DNA of 64,000 nt from positions 43,437 to 107,436 of the forward strand of contig NZ_JASKMS010000029.1 in NCBI RefSeq assembly GCF_030124145.1, given 5' to 3'. The translations under genes and the position numbers were made by a program. This DNA is from Streptomyces sp. 378 (GTDB taxonomy: Bacteria; Actinomycetota; Actinomycetes; Streptomycetales; Streptomycetaceae). Shown here in pieces: positions 1 through 8,240 of this stretch (positions are counted from its first letter, which is position 1; each line of letters begins with the position of its first letter). The notes beneath the pieces were generated by a model. It was not told where the DNA came from. It did no database searches and was given only the letters and a program-made list of their open reading frames with translations.

Positions 1-208
1 CGAAGGTCTTCGCGTTCGGGCCCGCCAGCGAGTTCCACGGCGAGCCGGAGGTGCCGGTGCCGTTGGCCGCCGCCGAGCAGTCCACGTAGTAGGCCGAGCC
101 CGCCGCGTGTGCCGGTACGGCCGGCGTCAGCGCCACCGCGGCGCAGGCGAGCAGCAGGGTGGCGACCGCGCCTGCGATGAACCGTCTTATCTCTGTGGCA
201 TGTCTCAT
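1..208 (-). CDS. Secreted protein, N-terminal part only (beta-helix/pectate-lyase-like start)
   Basis: The gene runs off the left edge, so only about 69 N-terminal residues are visible. The ATG at 208 overlaps the stop of the lipoprotein gene by four bases (ATGA), which implies translational coupling. Residues 1-36 form a Sec signal peptide: MRHATEIRR, a hydrophobic stretch rich in Ala/Leu/Val, then cleavage near PAHAA. The mature start, GSAYYVDCSAAANGTG, with Tyr-Tyr-Val-Asp and a Gly/Thr/Ser-rich turn before SPWNSL, is typical of secreted right-handed beta-helix proteins such as pectate lyases. That family call is an inference from a short stretch. As the last visible gene of the leftward operon it would act outside the cell on polysaccharide. 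Confidence 0.6.
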   Translation of the reverse strand, partial: MRHATEIRRFIAGAVATLLLACAAVALTPAVPAHAAGSAYYVDCSAAANGTGTSGSPWNSLAGPNAKTF

Positions 209-771
209 GGCGTCTCTCCCCGTACGGCACTGTCGGGATGGGTGGAGGGGCTCGCCGTGACCTTGCGGAGCGCGGCGGCGATGGCCTGCGTGGGGGCGGC
301 CTGGTTCGGCCAATCGGCGGCCACGTGTCCGTCGGCGCCGAGCAGGAAGGTGTGGAGCTGTCCGTCCATGGACAACCGTGTGCCGGCGGAGGCGGAGTCC
401 GCGGCGACCAGGAGTTCAGGCGAGAGGGACCAGTTCACCGCGAAGTTCCGCAGTGCGGCGTCGGTCGTACGGCCGTCGGAGTCGGTGATGAGGACCCGCA
501 CATCGGGATACTGCAGCGCCACGCTCTTGAGCGACGGAATCTGGCTGCGCGCCGCCGCCGCGTCGACGCCGCCCTGGTCGTCGATGGGAAGGGCGGAAAT
601 GACGGCTGGGCCCGAGACGGGAGTTCGCCCCCCGTCGAGCAGGGTCACGTCGGAGCCGGCCGGCACTTCGGCACGGCATGCGGTGACGAGGAGCAGCGCG
701 GCGGCGAACGGGATCGTCCTGATGAGATGAGCCCGTCTCCTGCGGACGGTGGTATGGCTTGGTGGAAGCAT
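205..771 (-). CDS. Lipoprotein with thioredoxin-like fold, no active-site cysteines
   Basis: A 188-residue protein. The ATG at 771 is chosen because GGAG lies 5 nt upstream; a GTG at 792 would add seven residues. A basic N-terminus (TVRRRRAHLIR) precedes a hydrophobic segment and the lipobox LLVTAC, so it should be anchored outside the membrane. The body resembles TlpA/peroxiredoxin-like thioredoxin folds: SQIPSLKSVALQYPDVRVL, then a later strand LHTFLLGADGHVAADWP, like the cis-Pro strand of that fold. No CxxC is present; the only cysteine is the lipidated one. A redox role is therefore unlikely, and binding or scaffolding is possible. Overlap with the next secreted gene links the two. The fold assignment is an inference. 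Confidence 0.55.
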   Translation of the reverse strand: MLPPSHTTVRRRRAHLIRTIPFAAALLLVTACRAEVPAGSDVTLLDGGRTPVSGPAVISALPIDDQGGVDAAAARSQIPSLKSVALQYPDVRVLITDSDGRTTDAALRNFAVNWSLSPELLVAADSASAGTRLSMDGQLHTFLLGADGHVAADWPNQAAPTQAIAAALRKVTASPSTHPDSAVRGETP

Positions 772-981
772 CCTTGCTCCGCTCTTGTCCACACGGGAAT
801 GGTGGGTGAAGTGACTCCCGCGTCACCGGAGGAGCGGTGGGCACCACATCGATCCGGTGGTGGCGGAGGTCGTCGTGTTCCCTCGGGAACGGTGGTCCGG
901 GCCCTGCGTGATCTTGGCCGGAGGCGGTCTCCGGGCCCGAGGACGTGCGGGCCGGGGAGATCTTCGGTTACTTCTCTGACG

Positions 982-1935
982 TCACCGGGCCGGTCCTCCC
1001 AGAGGCAGGACGGGGGCTTCAAGGGGTTCGTCGCGGTCGCACACGAGGGTGCCTCCGCTCACCCGCAGCCGGGCGACCTGGATCGAGGTTCGGCGGTCGT
1101 GGTAGCCGCTGTGCTGCACAGCGCCCTCGCCGGATCGTCCGGGGTGCGTGAAGTAGAAGACGAAGGCGCCGAGTTCGCTGGTGACGACATCGGCGTGGAG
1201 TCCAAAGGTCGCGTCGTCCGTGCCCTGCCCCGGGCGATCGAGAACGAGTCCGTGCGGCTCCCATGTCTCCAGGTCCTGGGAGCGAAGAACCCGCAGGCCG
1301 TGCCATTCGTCGACGAGCATCCAGTAACTGCCGCCCAGCTCGAAGACGTTCGGGCCTTCGTGTTCCGAGCACTCGACGGCAGGCCCCCGGACGGTCCACC
1401 GCGCCAGGTCGTCGCTGTCCGCCGCGTAGGTGTGCTGGTGGTCGGCCTCGTCCTTGTACCACATGCGGTAGCCGCCCGTGGGGAGTCGCAGGACGCAGGC
1501 GTCGATCACTCTGTCGGAGGAGAGGGACAGGGTGGAGCGGTAGCTCCACGCGAAGAGGTCGCGGCTCGTGTAGTGGCGGATCACGCGGGCGTGACCCTCC
1601 CACCGCGACGGAACACCGCGGACGACGCTGACGAACATGTGGTAGTCGGTTCCGTCGTCGACGATCTCGGGGGCCCAGTAGGTGTGCCGGCCGGGCTCGA
1701 TGTCCAGTCCTTCGGCTGTTCCCCGGTACAGCCAGGTGGCTCCGCCGTCCACGGAGGAGGCGATTCCGATGTCGGTCCCGTGCACCCAGCTCGCGTCGTT
1801 GACCGGCGGGGCGTCGGCGCGGCGGTTCGTGTAGAACATCCACCACTCGCGGGCGTTCCGGTTCCAGATGACAGTGGGGTCGGCCGCGCCGTCGTGAACG
1901 GGGTCCCGGAACAGTGGGTGGGCGATGACTGTCAT
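982..1935 (-). CDS. GH43/GH117-like five-bladed beta-propeller glycoside hydrolase
   Basis: A 317-residue protein with no signal peptide, so cytoplasmic. The ATG at 1935 has GGGAAG 6 nt upstream; a GTG at 1965, right after the GH51 stop, is an alternative. Repeated propeller blades are visible (WWMFYTNRR, GIASSVDGGATW, YRMWYKDEADH, YWMLVDEWHG, FVFYFTHPGR). Candidate acidic residues lie in HDGAADPTVIW, RVIDACVLRL and CSEHEGPNVF, and a conserved His in GLHADVV recalls GH43/GH117 active sites. The immediate GH51 neighbour suggests removal of arabinose or (anhydro)galactose units from imported oligosaccharides. The exact family and linkage cannot be fixed by eye. Confidence 0.65.
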   Translation of the reverse strand: MTVIAHPLFRDPVHDGAADPTVIWNRNAREWWMFYTNRRADAPPVNDASWVHGTDIGIASSVDGGATWLYRGTAEGLDIEPGRHTYWAPEIVDDGTDYHMFVSVVRGVPSRWEGHARVIRHYTSRDLFAWSYRSTLSLSSDRVIDACVLRLPTGGYRMWYKDEADHQHTYAADSDDLARWTVRGPAVECSEHEGPNVFELGGSYWMLVDEWHGLRVLRSQDLETWEPHGLVLDRPGQGTDDATFGLHADVVTSELGAFVFYFTHPGRSGEGAVQHSGYHDRRTSIQVARLRVSGGTLVCDRDEPLEAPVLPLGGPAR

Positions 1936-1966
1936 CGGTGCTTCCCAGGGGCCGTGGGCGGTCACG

Positions 1967-3493
1967 TCAGTTCCGCCGGTGTGTCAGGCGGATCGTGTTC
2001 CAGGAGAGCGGTTCGAGTTCGGCGCGGAGGACGCCGTCGGTGAGGGTGGTGCCGGCGGCGGTGTGCGGGGTGACGCGGTCGGGCCGGTCGGCGGTGTTGG
2101 CGGCCTCCGGGTCGCTGTCGGCCAGGACCAGGTGCTCCGTCAGGGTGTGGGCGCCGGCACCGCGTAGGTCGATCCTCAGCGGCAGGGTGTTCGTCTGCCC
2201 GCGGTTGACGGCGAAGACGGTGACGTCGCCGGTCTCGTCGTCCATCACGGCGGTGGCGTGCAGCAGCGGCACCTCCCCGAACCTGGCGGTGGGGTACGTC
2301 GGGCTGTCCACCTCCACCCGGAGGACCCGGCCCCGTCCGTACGCCGACGCCTGGGCGAAGGGGTAGAAGGTGGTCTGCCGCCAGGCCGGGCCGCCCGGCT
2401 CGGTCATGATCGGCGCGATGACGTTGACGAGCTGCGCGAGGGAGGCGGCGGTGACCCGGTCGGCGTGCCGCAGCAGGGCGATGAGCAGCGAGCCGAAGAC
2501 CACGGCGTCGGTGACGGTGTAGACGTCCTCCAGCAGGCGCGGCGCCTGCTGCCAGTCCTCCACGTGGTGCGGGTTGGGCCGCTTCTGGTACCAGACGTTC
2601 CACTCGTCGAAGGAGAGGTTGACGCGCTTCTCGGCCTTGAGGCGGGCGCGGACGTGGTCGCAGGTGGCGACGACCGACTCGATGAAGTGCTCCATGTCCA
2701 CGGCGGAAGCCAGGAAGGAGTCGCGGTCGCCGTCGATCTCCTCGTAGTAGGCGTGCAGGGAGACGTGGTCGACGAGGTCGTACGCCGCTTGCAGGACGGT
2801 CGACTCCCAGGAGGCGAAGGTCGGCATGGAGGAGCTGGAGCTGCCGCAGGCGACCAGTTCCAGGCCGGGGTCGACCTGCCGCATGGCGCGGGCGGTCTCG
2901 GCGGCGAGGCGGCCGTACTCCTGCGGGGTCTTGTGCCCGGTCTGCCAGGGGCCGTCCATCTCGTTGCCCAGGCACCACATGCGGATGCCGTACGGCTCCT
3001 TGTCCCCGTGGGCGGCGCGACGGTCGGACAGCTCGGTGCCGCCGGGGTGGTTGCAGTACTCCAGCAGCCGTACGGCGTCCTCGACGCCGCGGGTGCCGAG
3101 GTTGACGGCCATCATCGGCTCCATGCCGGTCTTGGCGCAGAAGCCCATGAACTCGCCGAGGCCGAACTCGTTGGTCTCGGTGGACTTCCAGGCCAGGTCC
3201 AGCCGGGCCGGGCGCTCCTCGCGCGGGCCCACGCTGTCCTCCCAGCGGTAGCCGGAGACGAAGTTGCCGCCCGGGTAGCGGACCGTGGTCACGCCCAGCT
3301 CCCGGACCAGCTCCAGGACGTCCTGGCGCAGGCCGTCCGCGTCGGCGACGGGGTGGCCGGGCTCGTAGATGCCGGTGTAGACGCAGCGGCCCATGTGCTC
3401 GACGAACGAACCGTACAGCCGGGGGTTGACGCTGCCGACGGCGAAGGCCGGGTCGAGGGTGAACCGTGCGGGGGTGGTGCCGGGGTGGGACAT
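1967..3493 (-). CDS. abfA: Intracellular alpha-L-arabinofuranosidase, GH51
   Basis: A 508-residue protein of normal length for GH51, without signal peptide. The start has GAAAGG 6 nt upstream. The N-terminal strand (NPRLYGSFVEHMGRCVYTGI) and YPGGNFVSGYRWEDSVGP are GH51 hallmarks. The acid/base is Glu178 in CLGNEMDGPW and the nucleophile Glu297 in LSFDEWNVWY. The C-terminal part is the beta-sandwich (VFAVNRG, LSWNTIRL). It releases terminal arabinofuranose from arabino- or arabinogalacto-oligosaccharides brought in by the ABC importer at the head of the operon. It sits between the lactonase and the GH43-like gene with short gaps, so it is probably co-transcribed. Confidence 0.95.
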   Translation of the reverse strand: MSHPGTTPARFTLDPAFAVGSVNPRLYGSFVEHMGRCVYTGIYEPGHPVADADGLRQDVLELVRELGVTTVRYPGGNFVSGYRWEDSVGPREERPARLDLAWKSTETNEFGLGEFMGFCAKTGMEPMMAVNLGTRGVEDAVRLLEYCNHPGGTELSDRRAAHGDKEPYGIRMWCLGNEMDGPWQTGHKTPQEYGRLAAETARAMRQVDPGLELVACGSSSSSMPTFASWESTVLQAAYDLVDHVSLHAYYEEIDGDRDSFLASAVDMEHFIESVVATCDHVRARLKAEKRVNLSFDEWNVWYQKRPNPHHVEDWQQAPRLLEDVYTVTDAVVFGSLLIALLRHADRVTAASLAQLVNVIAPIMTEPGGPAWRQTTFYPFAQASAYGRGRVLRVEVDSPTYPTARFGEVPLLHATAVMDDETGDVTVFAVNRGQTNTLPLRIDLRGAGAHTLTEHLVLADSDPEAANTADRPDRVTPHTAAGTTLTDGVLRAELEPLSWNTIRLTHRRN

Positions 3494-3526
3494 GACTGCC
3501 TTTCGCGCAAAGCGGGGTGAGGGAGG

Positions 3527-4600
3527 TCAGAGCGCCAGTGCGCAGACGACCGAGGGGGCGGAGAGCGGCGGGTGCGGTTGGTCGAGGGTTCCGTCGTCCC
3601 GGACGCGCAGGACGGCGAGGGTGCCGCTGTGCTGATTGGCGACGAGGAGATGGCCGGCCACGAGGGTCAGGCCGCGGGGCCAGCTGCCTCCCGCGGGTAC
3701 CTCGCCGACGGGTTCGAGGGTGGTGCCGTCAAGGCGGAAGGCGGCGACCGTGTCCGCCCCGCGGTTGGTCACCCAGACGAAGCTCCCGCAGGACGACGCG
3801 ACGATTCCGCCGGGCTGGTTGACGACGTCCCGGGCTACCGTCGCGGGTACGCGGGAGAGGGCCGTCAGGGTGCCCGTGGCGGCGTCGTAGCGGTGGCAGG
3901 TGACGGTCGACGACAGCTCGTCGGCGCTGAACACCAGGTCACCGCCGGGTGCGAAGGCGAGGTGGCGGGGGCCGGATCCGGCACGCAGCCGGTTCACCGC
4001 GACCCGTTCCAGGCTCCCGGTGCGGGTGTCGAGCCGGTAGGTGAACACGGCGTCGGACCCGAGGTCGGTGGCCAGCACGAATCGGCCTGCCGGGTCGACG
4101 AGGACCTGGTGAGCGTGGCTTCCCTCCTGTCGTCCGGTGACCGGTCCCGACCCCGGGTGGACGACGAGGTCGGTCGGTTCCCGCAGACGTCCGTCGCCGT
4201 CGAGCCGGTGCACCGCCACGGTTCCGGGCGCCGTGTCGCTGCCGTAGTTGGCGGTCAGCAGCCACTCGCCGCCCGGGTGGACGGTGAGGTGACACGGGTT
4301 CGTCCCGCCGCTGCTGACCGGGTCGCCCAGCGGGGAGAGAGTGCCGTGGTCATGGCGTGCGACGGCGCTGACGGTCCCCGCCTCCGTCTCGTTCGTGCTG
4401 TAGACGACATCCAGCGACGGGTGTGCGGCCAGGAAGGAGGCGCCGGTGACGGGCAGTGGCTTCACCTCCTCGTCGTACGTCGGGGGGCCGGTGGTGGGAT
4501 CGAGCAGCAGGGCGGCGATGCCGGGGCCCTGGCCGCCGGCGTCCGGCGTGTAGGAGCCGGTGAGGATGGAGATCGCGCCGGTGGAGGGGCTGGTGCGCAT
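3527..4600 (-). CDS. Beta-propeller lactonase (6-phosphogluconolactonase/YbhE family)
   Basis: A 357-residue cytoplasmic protein with the seven-bladed lactonase repeats: GSYTPDAGGQGPGIAAL at the start, PCHLTVHPGGEWLLTANYGS, GSHAHQVLVDPAGRFVLATD, SGPRHLAFAPGGDLVFSADE and SWPRGLTLVAGHLLVANQHS. These are the standard Pgl blades. Its place beside a sugar-acid kinase and aldolase, with an SDR dehydrogenase and a galactonate dehydratase in the divergent arm, suggests it opens the aldonolactone made by the SDR. The substrate (galactono-1,4- or 1,5-lactone) is inferred from the pathway. The start has a weak AGGA about 9 nt upstream. Confidence 0.85.
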   Translation of the reverse strand: MRTSPSTGAISILTGSYTPDAGGQGPGIAALLLDPTTGPPTYDEEVKPLPVTGASFLAAHPSLDVVYSTNETEAGTVSAVARHDHGTLSPLGDPVSSGGTNPCHLTVHPGGEWLLTANYGSDTAPGTVAVHRLDGDGRLREPTDLVVHPGSGPVTGRQEGSHAHQVLVDPAGRFVLATDLGSDAVFTYRLDTRTGSLERVAVNRLRAGSGPRHLAFAPGGDLVFSADELSSTVTCHRYDAATGTLTALSRVPATVARDVVNQPGGIVASSCGSFVWVTNRGADTVAAFRLDGTTLEPVGEVPAGGSWPRGLTLVAGHLLVANQHSGTLAVLRVRDDGTLDQPHPPLSAPSVVCALAL

Positions 4601-4645
4601 GGGTGGTCCTGGAAGTCGGTCGGGCGGTTGGAAGGGGAAGAGGTG

Positions 4646-5611
4646 TCAGCGGACGATGTCGTCGTGGTGGTCCAGCAGTCCCAGTTCGGAGCGCCGGGGC
4701 AGGCCCTCCCAGTCGCCGGCGGTACTCACCGCGAAGGCTCCGAGCAGGGCAGCCGTCCGCAGCCGCCGCTCCGCGGGCTCCCCCGCGAGCAGTTCGGCGA
4801 GGTACCCGGCGGCGAAGGCGTCCCCCGCCCCCACCGAGTCGTGAACGCGGACCGGCACGGCGGGCTGCCGGTGGGGCCTCCCGTCGAGGAGGGCGTACGC
4901 CCCGTCGGCACCGAGCTTGATCACGGCCCCGGCGGGTCCGAGGTCGCAGATGCCCTGGGCGAGTTCCTCCGGTCCGTCGGCTCCGGGCACCACGACGGCG
5001 GCCTCGTGCGGTCCGGCGAAGACCAGGTCGCTTCGGCGCAGCAGGGGCAGCAGGACCGGGCGGGCCTCGCTCTCGCTCCACAGCAGTGAACGGAAGTTGA
5101 TGTCCAGGGAGATGGTGACTCCGGCGTCGGCGGCGATGTCCACGGCTCGGGTCACGGCCGCAGCGGGGCCCTCACCGAGCGCCGGGGTGATGCCCGTGAT
5201 GTGCAGGACCGCCGCTCCTGCGACGACGTGCTCGGGGATGTCGTCGGCGGTCAGCCGGGCCCCGGCCGTGTGGGTGCGGTAGTAGCGCGTACGGCTGTGG
5301 GTGGCGGTGCGACGTTCCTTCAGCAGCAGGGAGGTGGGGGCGGGGTCGCGCACGGCGACGGTGGTGACCCCTTCGGCCCGTAGCTCCCGCAGGACGAGGT
5401 CGCCGAGTTCGTCGTCGCCGACGCGGCCCATCCAGGTGGCGGATCCGCCGAGCCGGCTGACCCCGACGGCGACGTTGGACTCGGCGCCGGCGATCCCCAG
5501 GCGCAGGGTCGTGCCGAGCGCGAACGGGCCGGGGTTCCGGGCGGCCATGACGGCGAGTACGTCGCCGACGGTCACGAGGTAGGGCTCGCGGGGCGGCGGG
5601 GGGCTGCTCAT
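4646..5611 (-). CDS. PfkB-family sugar-acid kinase (2-keto-3-deoxy-gluconate/galactonate kinase)
   Basis: A 321-residue kinase. The ATG at 5611 overlaps the aldolase stop by four bases (ATGA); the open frame runs further upstream but that part reads through the aldolase gene and is not used. The PfkB signatures are clear: the N-terminal AGAESNVAVGVSRLGG and the C-terminal HDSVGAGDAFAAGYLAEL with the catalytic Asp. TYYRT-like Tyr/Arg residues (SRTRYYRTHTAGARL) match KDG kinases, where this stretch contacts the keto-deoxy acid. Paired with the KDPG-type aldolase and DgoD, the likely substrate is 2-keto-3-deoxy-galactonate. Unlike E. coli DgoK it is a PfkB fold. Confidence 0.88.
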   Translation of the reverse strand: MSSPPPPREPYLVTVGDVLAVMAARNPGPFALGTTLRLGIAGAESNVAVGVSRLGGSATWMGRVGDDELGDLVLRELRAEGVTTVAVRDPAPTSLLLKERRTATHSRTRYYRTHTAGARLTADDIPEHVVAGAAVLHITGITPALGEGPAAAVTRAVDIAADAGVTISLDINFRSLLWSESEARPVLLPLLRRSDLVFAGPHEAAVVVPGADGPEELAQGICDLGPAGAVIKLGADGAYALLDGRPHRQPAVPVRVHDSVGAGDAFAAGYLAELLAGEPAERRLRTAALLGAFAVSTAGDWEGLPRRSELGLLDHHDDIVR

Positions 5612-6279
5612 GCCGTCGCCTCCCCGGCTCGTGCGGTGGCGCCGACCGCGTCCAGCAGGGTGCGCGCCCTCGTGGTGAGGGCGTCCAGTTCGGGGGGAGC
5701 CGGGTTGCGGTCCGCCCCCCGCAGCAGCGGGGAGCCGATGCCGACGGCGCAGGCACCCGCGTCCAGGTAGTGCCGTGCCTCGTCGATGCCGACGCCGCCG
5801 ACGGCGACGAGCGGTATCTCGGGCAGGGGTGCTCGCAGTTGGCGCAGATGGCCGGGGCCGCCTGTGTTCGCGGGGAACAGCTTGACGGCGGCGGCACCCG
5901 CCCGCCACGCCTGGGACACCTCGGTCGGTGTCCAGGCGCCCGGGTAGCAGGGGATGCCACGGTCCGCCGCGTTCCGGATGACGGTGGTGTCCACGACGGG
6001 GGCGACCAGGAACTCCGCTCCCGCCGCCAGGGCCTCCCTGGCCTGATCGCCGGTGACCACGGTGCCGGCGCCGACCGCGACGTCGGGGCCGAGGTCCGCC
6101 CGGATGCGGGCCAGCGCGTCGAGGGCTCCGGCGGTGGTGAGGGTGACCTCCAGGCAGGTGATGCCGGCGTCCGCGAGGGCCCGGGCCACGGCGGGCAGCC
6201 CGGAGGCGTCGGACGACCGCAGGATGGCCATGACCCGGCTCCGGCCGAGCTGCGGGGTGACGGGCGGACGTTCCATCAC
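5608..6279 (-). CDS. KDPG/KDPGal aldolase (Eda/DgoA family)
   Basis: A 223-residue class I aldolase of normal length. It has the Eda order of motifs: VMAILRSSD, ITCLEVTLTTAGALDAL with Glu44, GAGTVVTGDQAREALAAGAEF, and the Schiff-base lysine Lys133 in AVKLFPAN. It would split 2-keto-3-deoxy-6-phospho-galactonate (or gluconate) into pyruvate and glyceraldehyde-3-phosphate. It begins GTG-ATG at 6279/6276 about 108 bp after the MalG-like permease, and overlaps the kinase start. With DgoD nearby, the DgoA-type role is preferred over a general Entner-Doudoroff role. Confidence 0.9.
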   Translation of the reverse strand: MMERPPVTPQLGRSRVMAILRSSDASGLPAVARALADAGITCLEVTLTTAGALDALARIRADLGPDVAVGAGTVVTGDQAREALAAGAEFLVAPVVDTTVIRNAADRGIPCYPGAWTPTEVSQAWRAGAAAVKLFPANTGGPGHLRQLRAPLPEIPLVAVGGVGIDEARHYLDAGACAVGIGSPLLRGADRNPAPPELDALTTRARTLLDAVGATARAGEATA

Positions 6280-6387
6280 TCCACCGCCCTGAAGGACGTT
6301 CCGCTGCCCTGGGTGTCGGTCATGGAAGTTCCTTTGCGAGTAGGTCCGTTGGATGATCGTTTCCGCCCGGTTCTGCCCGGGTGTCGG

Positions 6388-7212
6388 TCACTTCAGTCCG
6401 GACGTGGCGATCCCGGAGACGAATCCCCGCTGCATGATCAGGAAGAGCGCGAGCACGGGGACGACGTACATCACGGTGCCCGCCGCGACGAGGTTGCTCA
6501 GCGGCTCGCCGTGCTGGTTGACGTAGCCCTTCGCGAGCCGGACGGCGAGGGTGGTGCGGTCGTCGTCCAGCAGCAGAGCCGGCGCGATCCAGTCGCCCCA
6601 CGTCCAGCTGAAGGACAGGATCAGGCTGGTGGCGATGACCGGCCAGGACTGGGGCAGGAAGATCCGCCAGAAGATACGGATCTGCCCGCAGCCGTCGACG
6701 ATCGCCGCCTCCTCCAGCTCCTTGGGCATGTTCGCGAAGAACTGCCGGAACAGGAAGATCAGATAGGGCGCTCCGCACAGCCCCCACAGCACCCACGGCA
6801 TGTAGGTGTTGAGCAGGCCGATCTTGCCGAACAGCAGGTAGGTCGGGACGAGGGTGATGATCTGCGGCAGCATCATCGTCGACAGCAGCACGCCGAAGAT
6901 CACGCGCTTGCCCGGTGCCTCCAGCCGGGCGAAACCGTATCCGGCCCAGGCGGAGGCGAGTGTGGCCAGCACCGCGTAGAGCGTGGAGACCATCAGGGAG
7001 TTGCGGGCGTAGCCGAGGTACGGCCAGAAGGACAGGGCCTGCTCGAAGTTGCCCAGGCTCGGCTGGTGCGGCCACCAGTGGATGGGCAGGACACGCAGCT
7101 CCGAGGGGTCCTTGAGAGCGGTGATCAGAAGCCAGCCGAAGGGGCTGAGGAAGAGGACGGCGAGCCCCACCAGGAGCATGTAGAGCGCGGTGCGCCGGGG
7201 AAACACCATCAC
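6388..7212 (-). CDS. Carbohydrate ABC importer permease, MalG type
   Basis: A 274-residue inner-membrane permease with six predicted helices. The EAA loop, ELEEAAIVDGCGQIRIFWRI, is the site that docks the ATPase. It overlaps the MalF-like partner by four bases (ATGA at 7209-7212). No ATPase gene lies in the operon; in Streptomyces such CUT1 importers usually share the MsiK ATPase encoded elsewhere, which is assumed here. The neighbours suggest a galactose- or arabinose-containing oligosaccharide as substrate. Confidence 0.93.
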   Translation of the reverse strand: MMVFPRRTALYMLLVGLAVLFLSPFGWLLITALKDPSELRVLPIHWWPHQPSLGNFEQALSFWPYLGYARNSLMVSTLYAVLATLASAWAGYGFARLEAPGKRVIFGVLLSTMMLPQIITLVPTYLLFGKIGLLNTYMPWVLWGLCGAPYLIFLFRQFFANMPKELEEAAIVDGCGQIRIFWRIFLPQSWPVIATSLILSFSWTWGDWIAPALLLDDDRTTLAVRLAKGYVNQHGEPLSNLVAAGTVMYVVPVLALFLIMQRGFVSGIATSGLK

Positions 7213-8240
7213 TTGCCTCCCAGCGTCCGGGGCCGCTTCACGGCGCTCTCAGGCTCCACGGAGTAGAAGACCACGCCCCTGCTCAGCCGGAAGACGAGGG
7301 CGGTGAGCAGCATGATGATCGCGAAGAGCACCCACAGCAGGGCCGAGGCGTAGCCGTAACGGCCGGCGGCGAAGTACTCGGTGAGAACGTGGATCATGAA
7401 CAGGAAGTTGCCCTGCGGTACGGACGCCATCCCCTGAGGGCTGGCGTCGAGCGAGATGAACAGGGGCGCGAAGCTCTGCAGCGCCGCGATGATCCCGGTG
7501 ACCACCTGGAAGAACAGCACAGGGGAGAGCAGCGGCAGGGTGATCCGGGTGAAGGACTGCCAGGGGCGCGCCCCGTCCACCTTCGCCGCTTCGAGGACCT
7601 CCTTGGGGATGTCCTGCAGTCCCGCCAGCGAGATGATCATGATGTTGCCCGCGCCCCACATCGTGAGCACGATCAGCACCCAGCGGGCGTAGGGATCCGT
7701 CAGCCAGGACACCCCGTTGACGCCGAGGAGGTCCAGGATGCCGTTGGCCGAGCCGGAGTCGCGGTCGAAGATGAGCTTGAAGGTGAGGCCCGCGCCGACG
7801 GGCGGCATCACGGCGGGCAGGTAGAGCAGCGTGCGGAAGATGCCGCGGCCGCGCAGCGGCTGGTTCACCATGACGGCGAGGACGAGTCCGGCCGCGATCG
7901 TCAGCGGCACCGTCAGCGCGGTGAACAGCCCGGTACGGGCCAGGGAGTCGAGGGTGGCCTGGTCGGTGAGGACCTCGCGGTAGTTGGCCAGGCCGACGAA
8001 GCGGGGGTTCGGCGAGAGGCCGTCGGAGTTGGTGAAGCTCAGCCACAGCGCGTATCCGAGCGGGAACGCGGTCAGGGCCAGGAAGCCCAGCATCCAGGGG
8101 CCGGTGAAGAGGTAGAAGGACAGGGTTCTGCGTTGCCGCAGCGAGCCGAACCGGCCGCCCGGCCCCCCGGCCCCCCGGGCGGTGGCCGCCCGGGGGGCCG
8201 GGGCGTTGGCCGGCGCGGTGAGCTGACCGGTACCGCTCAT
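7209..8240 (-). CDS. Carbohydrate ABC importer permease, MalF type
   Basis: A 343-residue permease. The ATG at 8240 overlaps the stop of the binding-protein gene by four bases. A Gly/Ala/Arg-rich cytoplasmic leader (about 40 residues) precedes the first helix FYLFTGPWMLGFLALTAF. The EAA motif is EVLEAAKVDGARPWQSFTRI. It pairs with the adjacent MalG-like permease to form the channel of a CUT1 importer. The C-terminus overlaps the next gene, so the pair is made in fixed ratio. Confidence 0.93.
   Translation of the reverse strand: MSGTGQLTAPANAPAPRAATARGAGGPGGRFGSLRQRRTLSFYLFTGPWMLGFLALTAFPLGYALWLSFTNSDGLSPNPRFVGLANYREVLTDQATLDSLARTGLFTALTVPLTIAAGLVLAVMVNQPLRGRGIFRTLLYLPAVMPPVGAGLTFKLIFDRDSGSANGILDLLGVNGVSWLTDPYARWVLIVLTMWGAGNIMIISLAGLQDIPKEVLEAAKVDGARPWQSFTRITLPLLSPVLFFQVVTGIIAALQSFAPLFISLDASPQGMASVPQGNFLFMIHVLTEYFAAGRYGYASALLWVLFAIIMLLTALVFRLSRGVVFYSVEPESAVKRPRTLGGK

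Noticed and set aside
5612..5908. In-frame extension of the PfkB kinase
   Set aside because: It runs through the aldolase gene in another frame; kinase homology starts at the ATGA overlap (5611).
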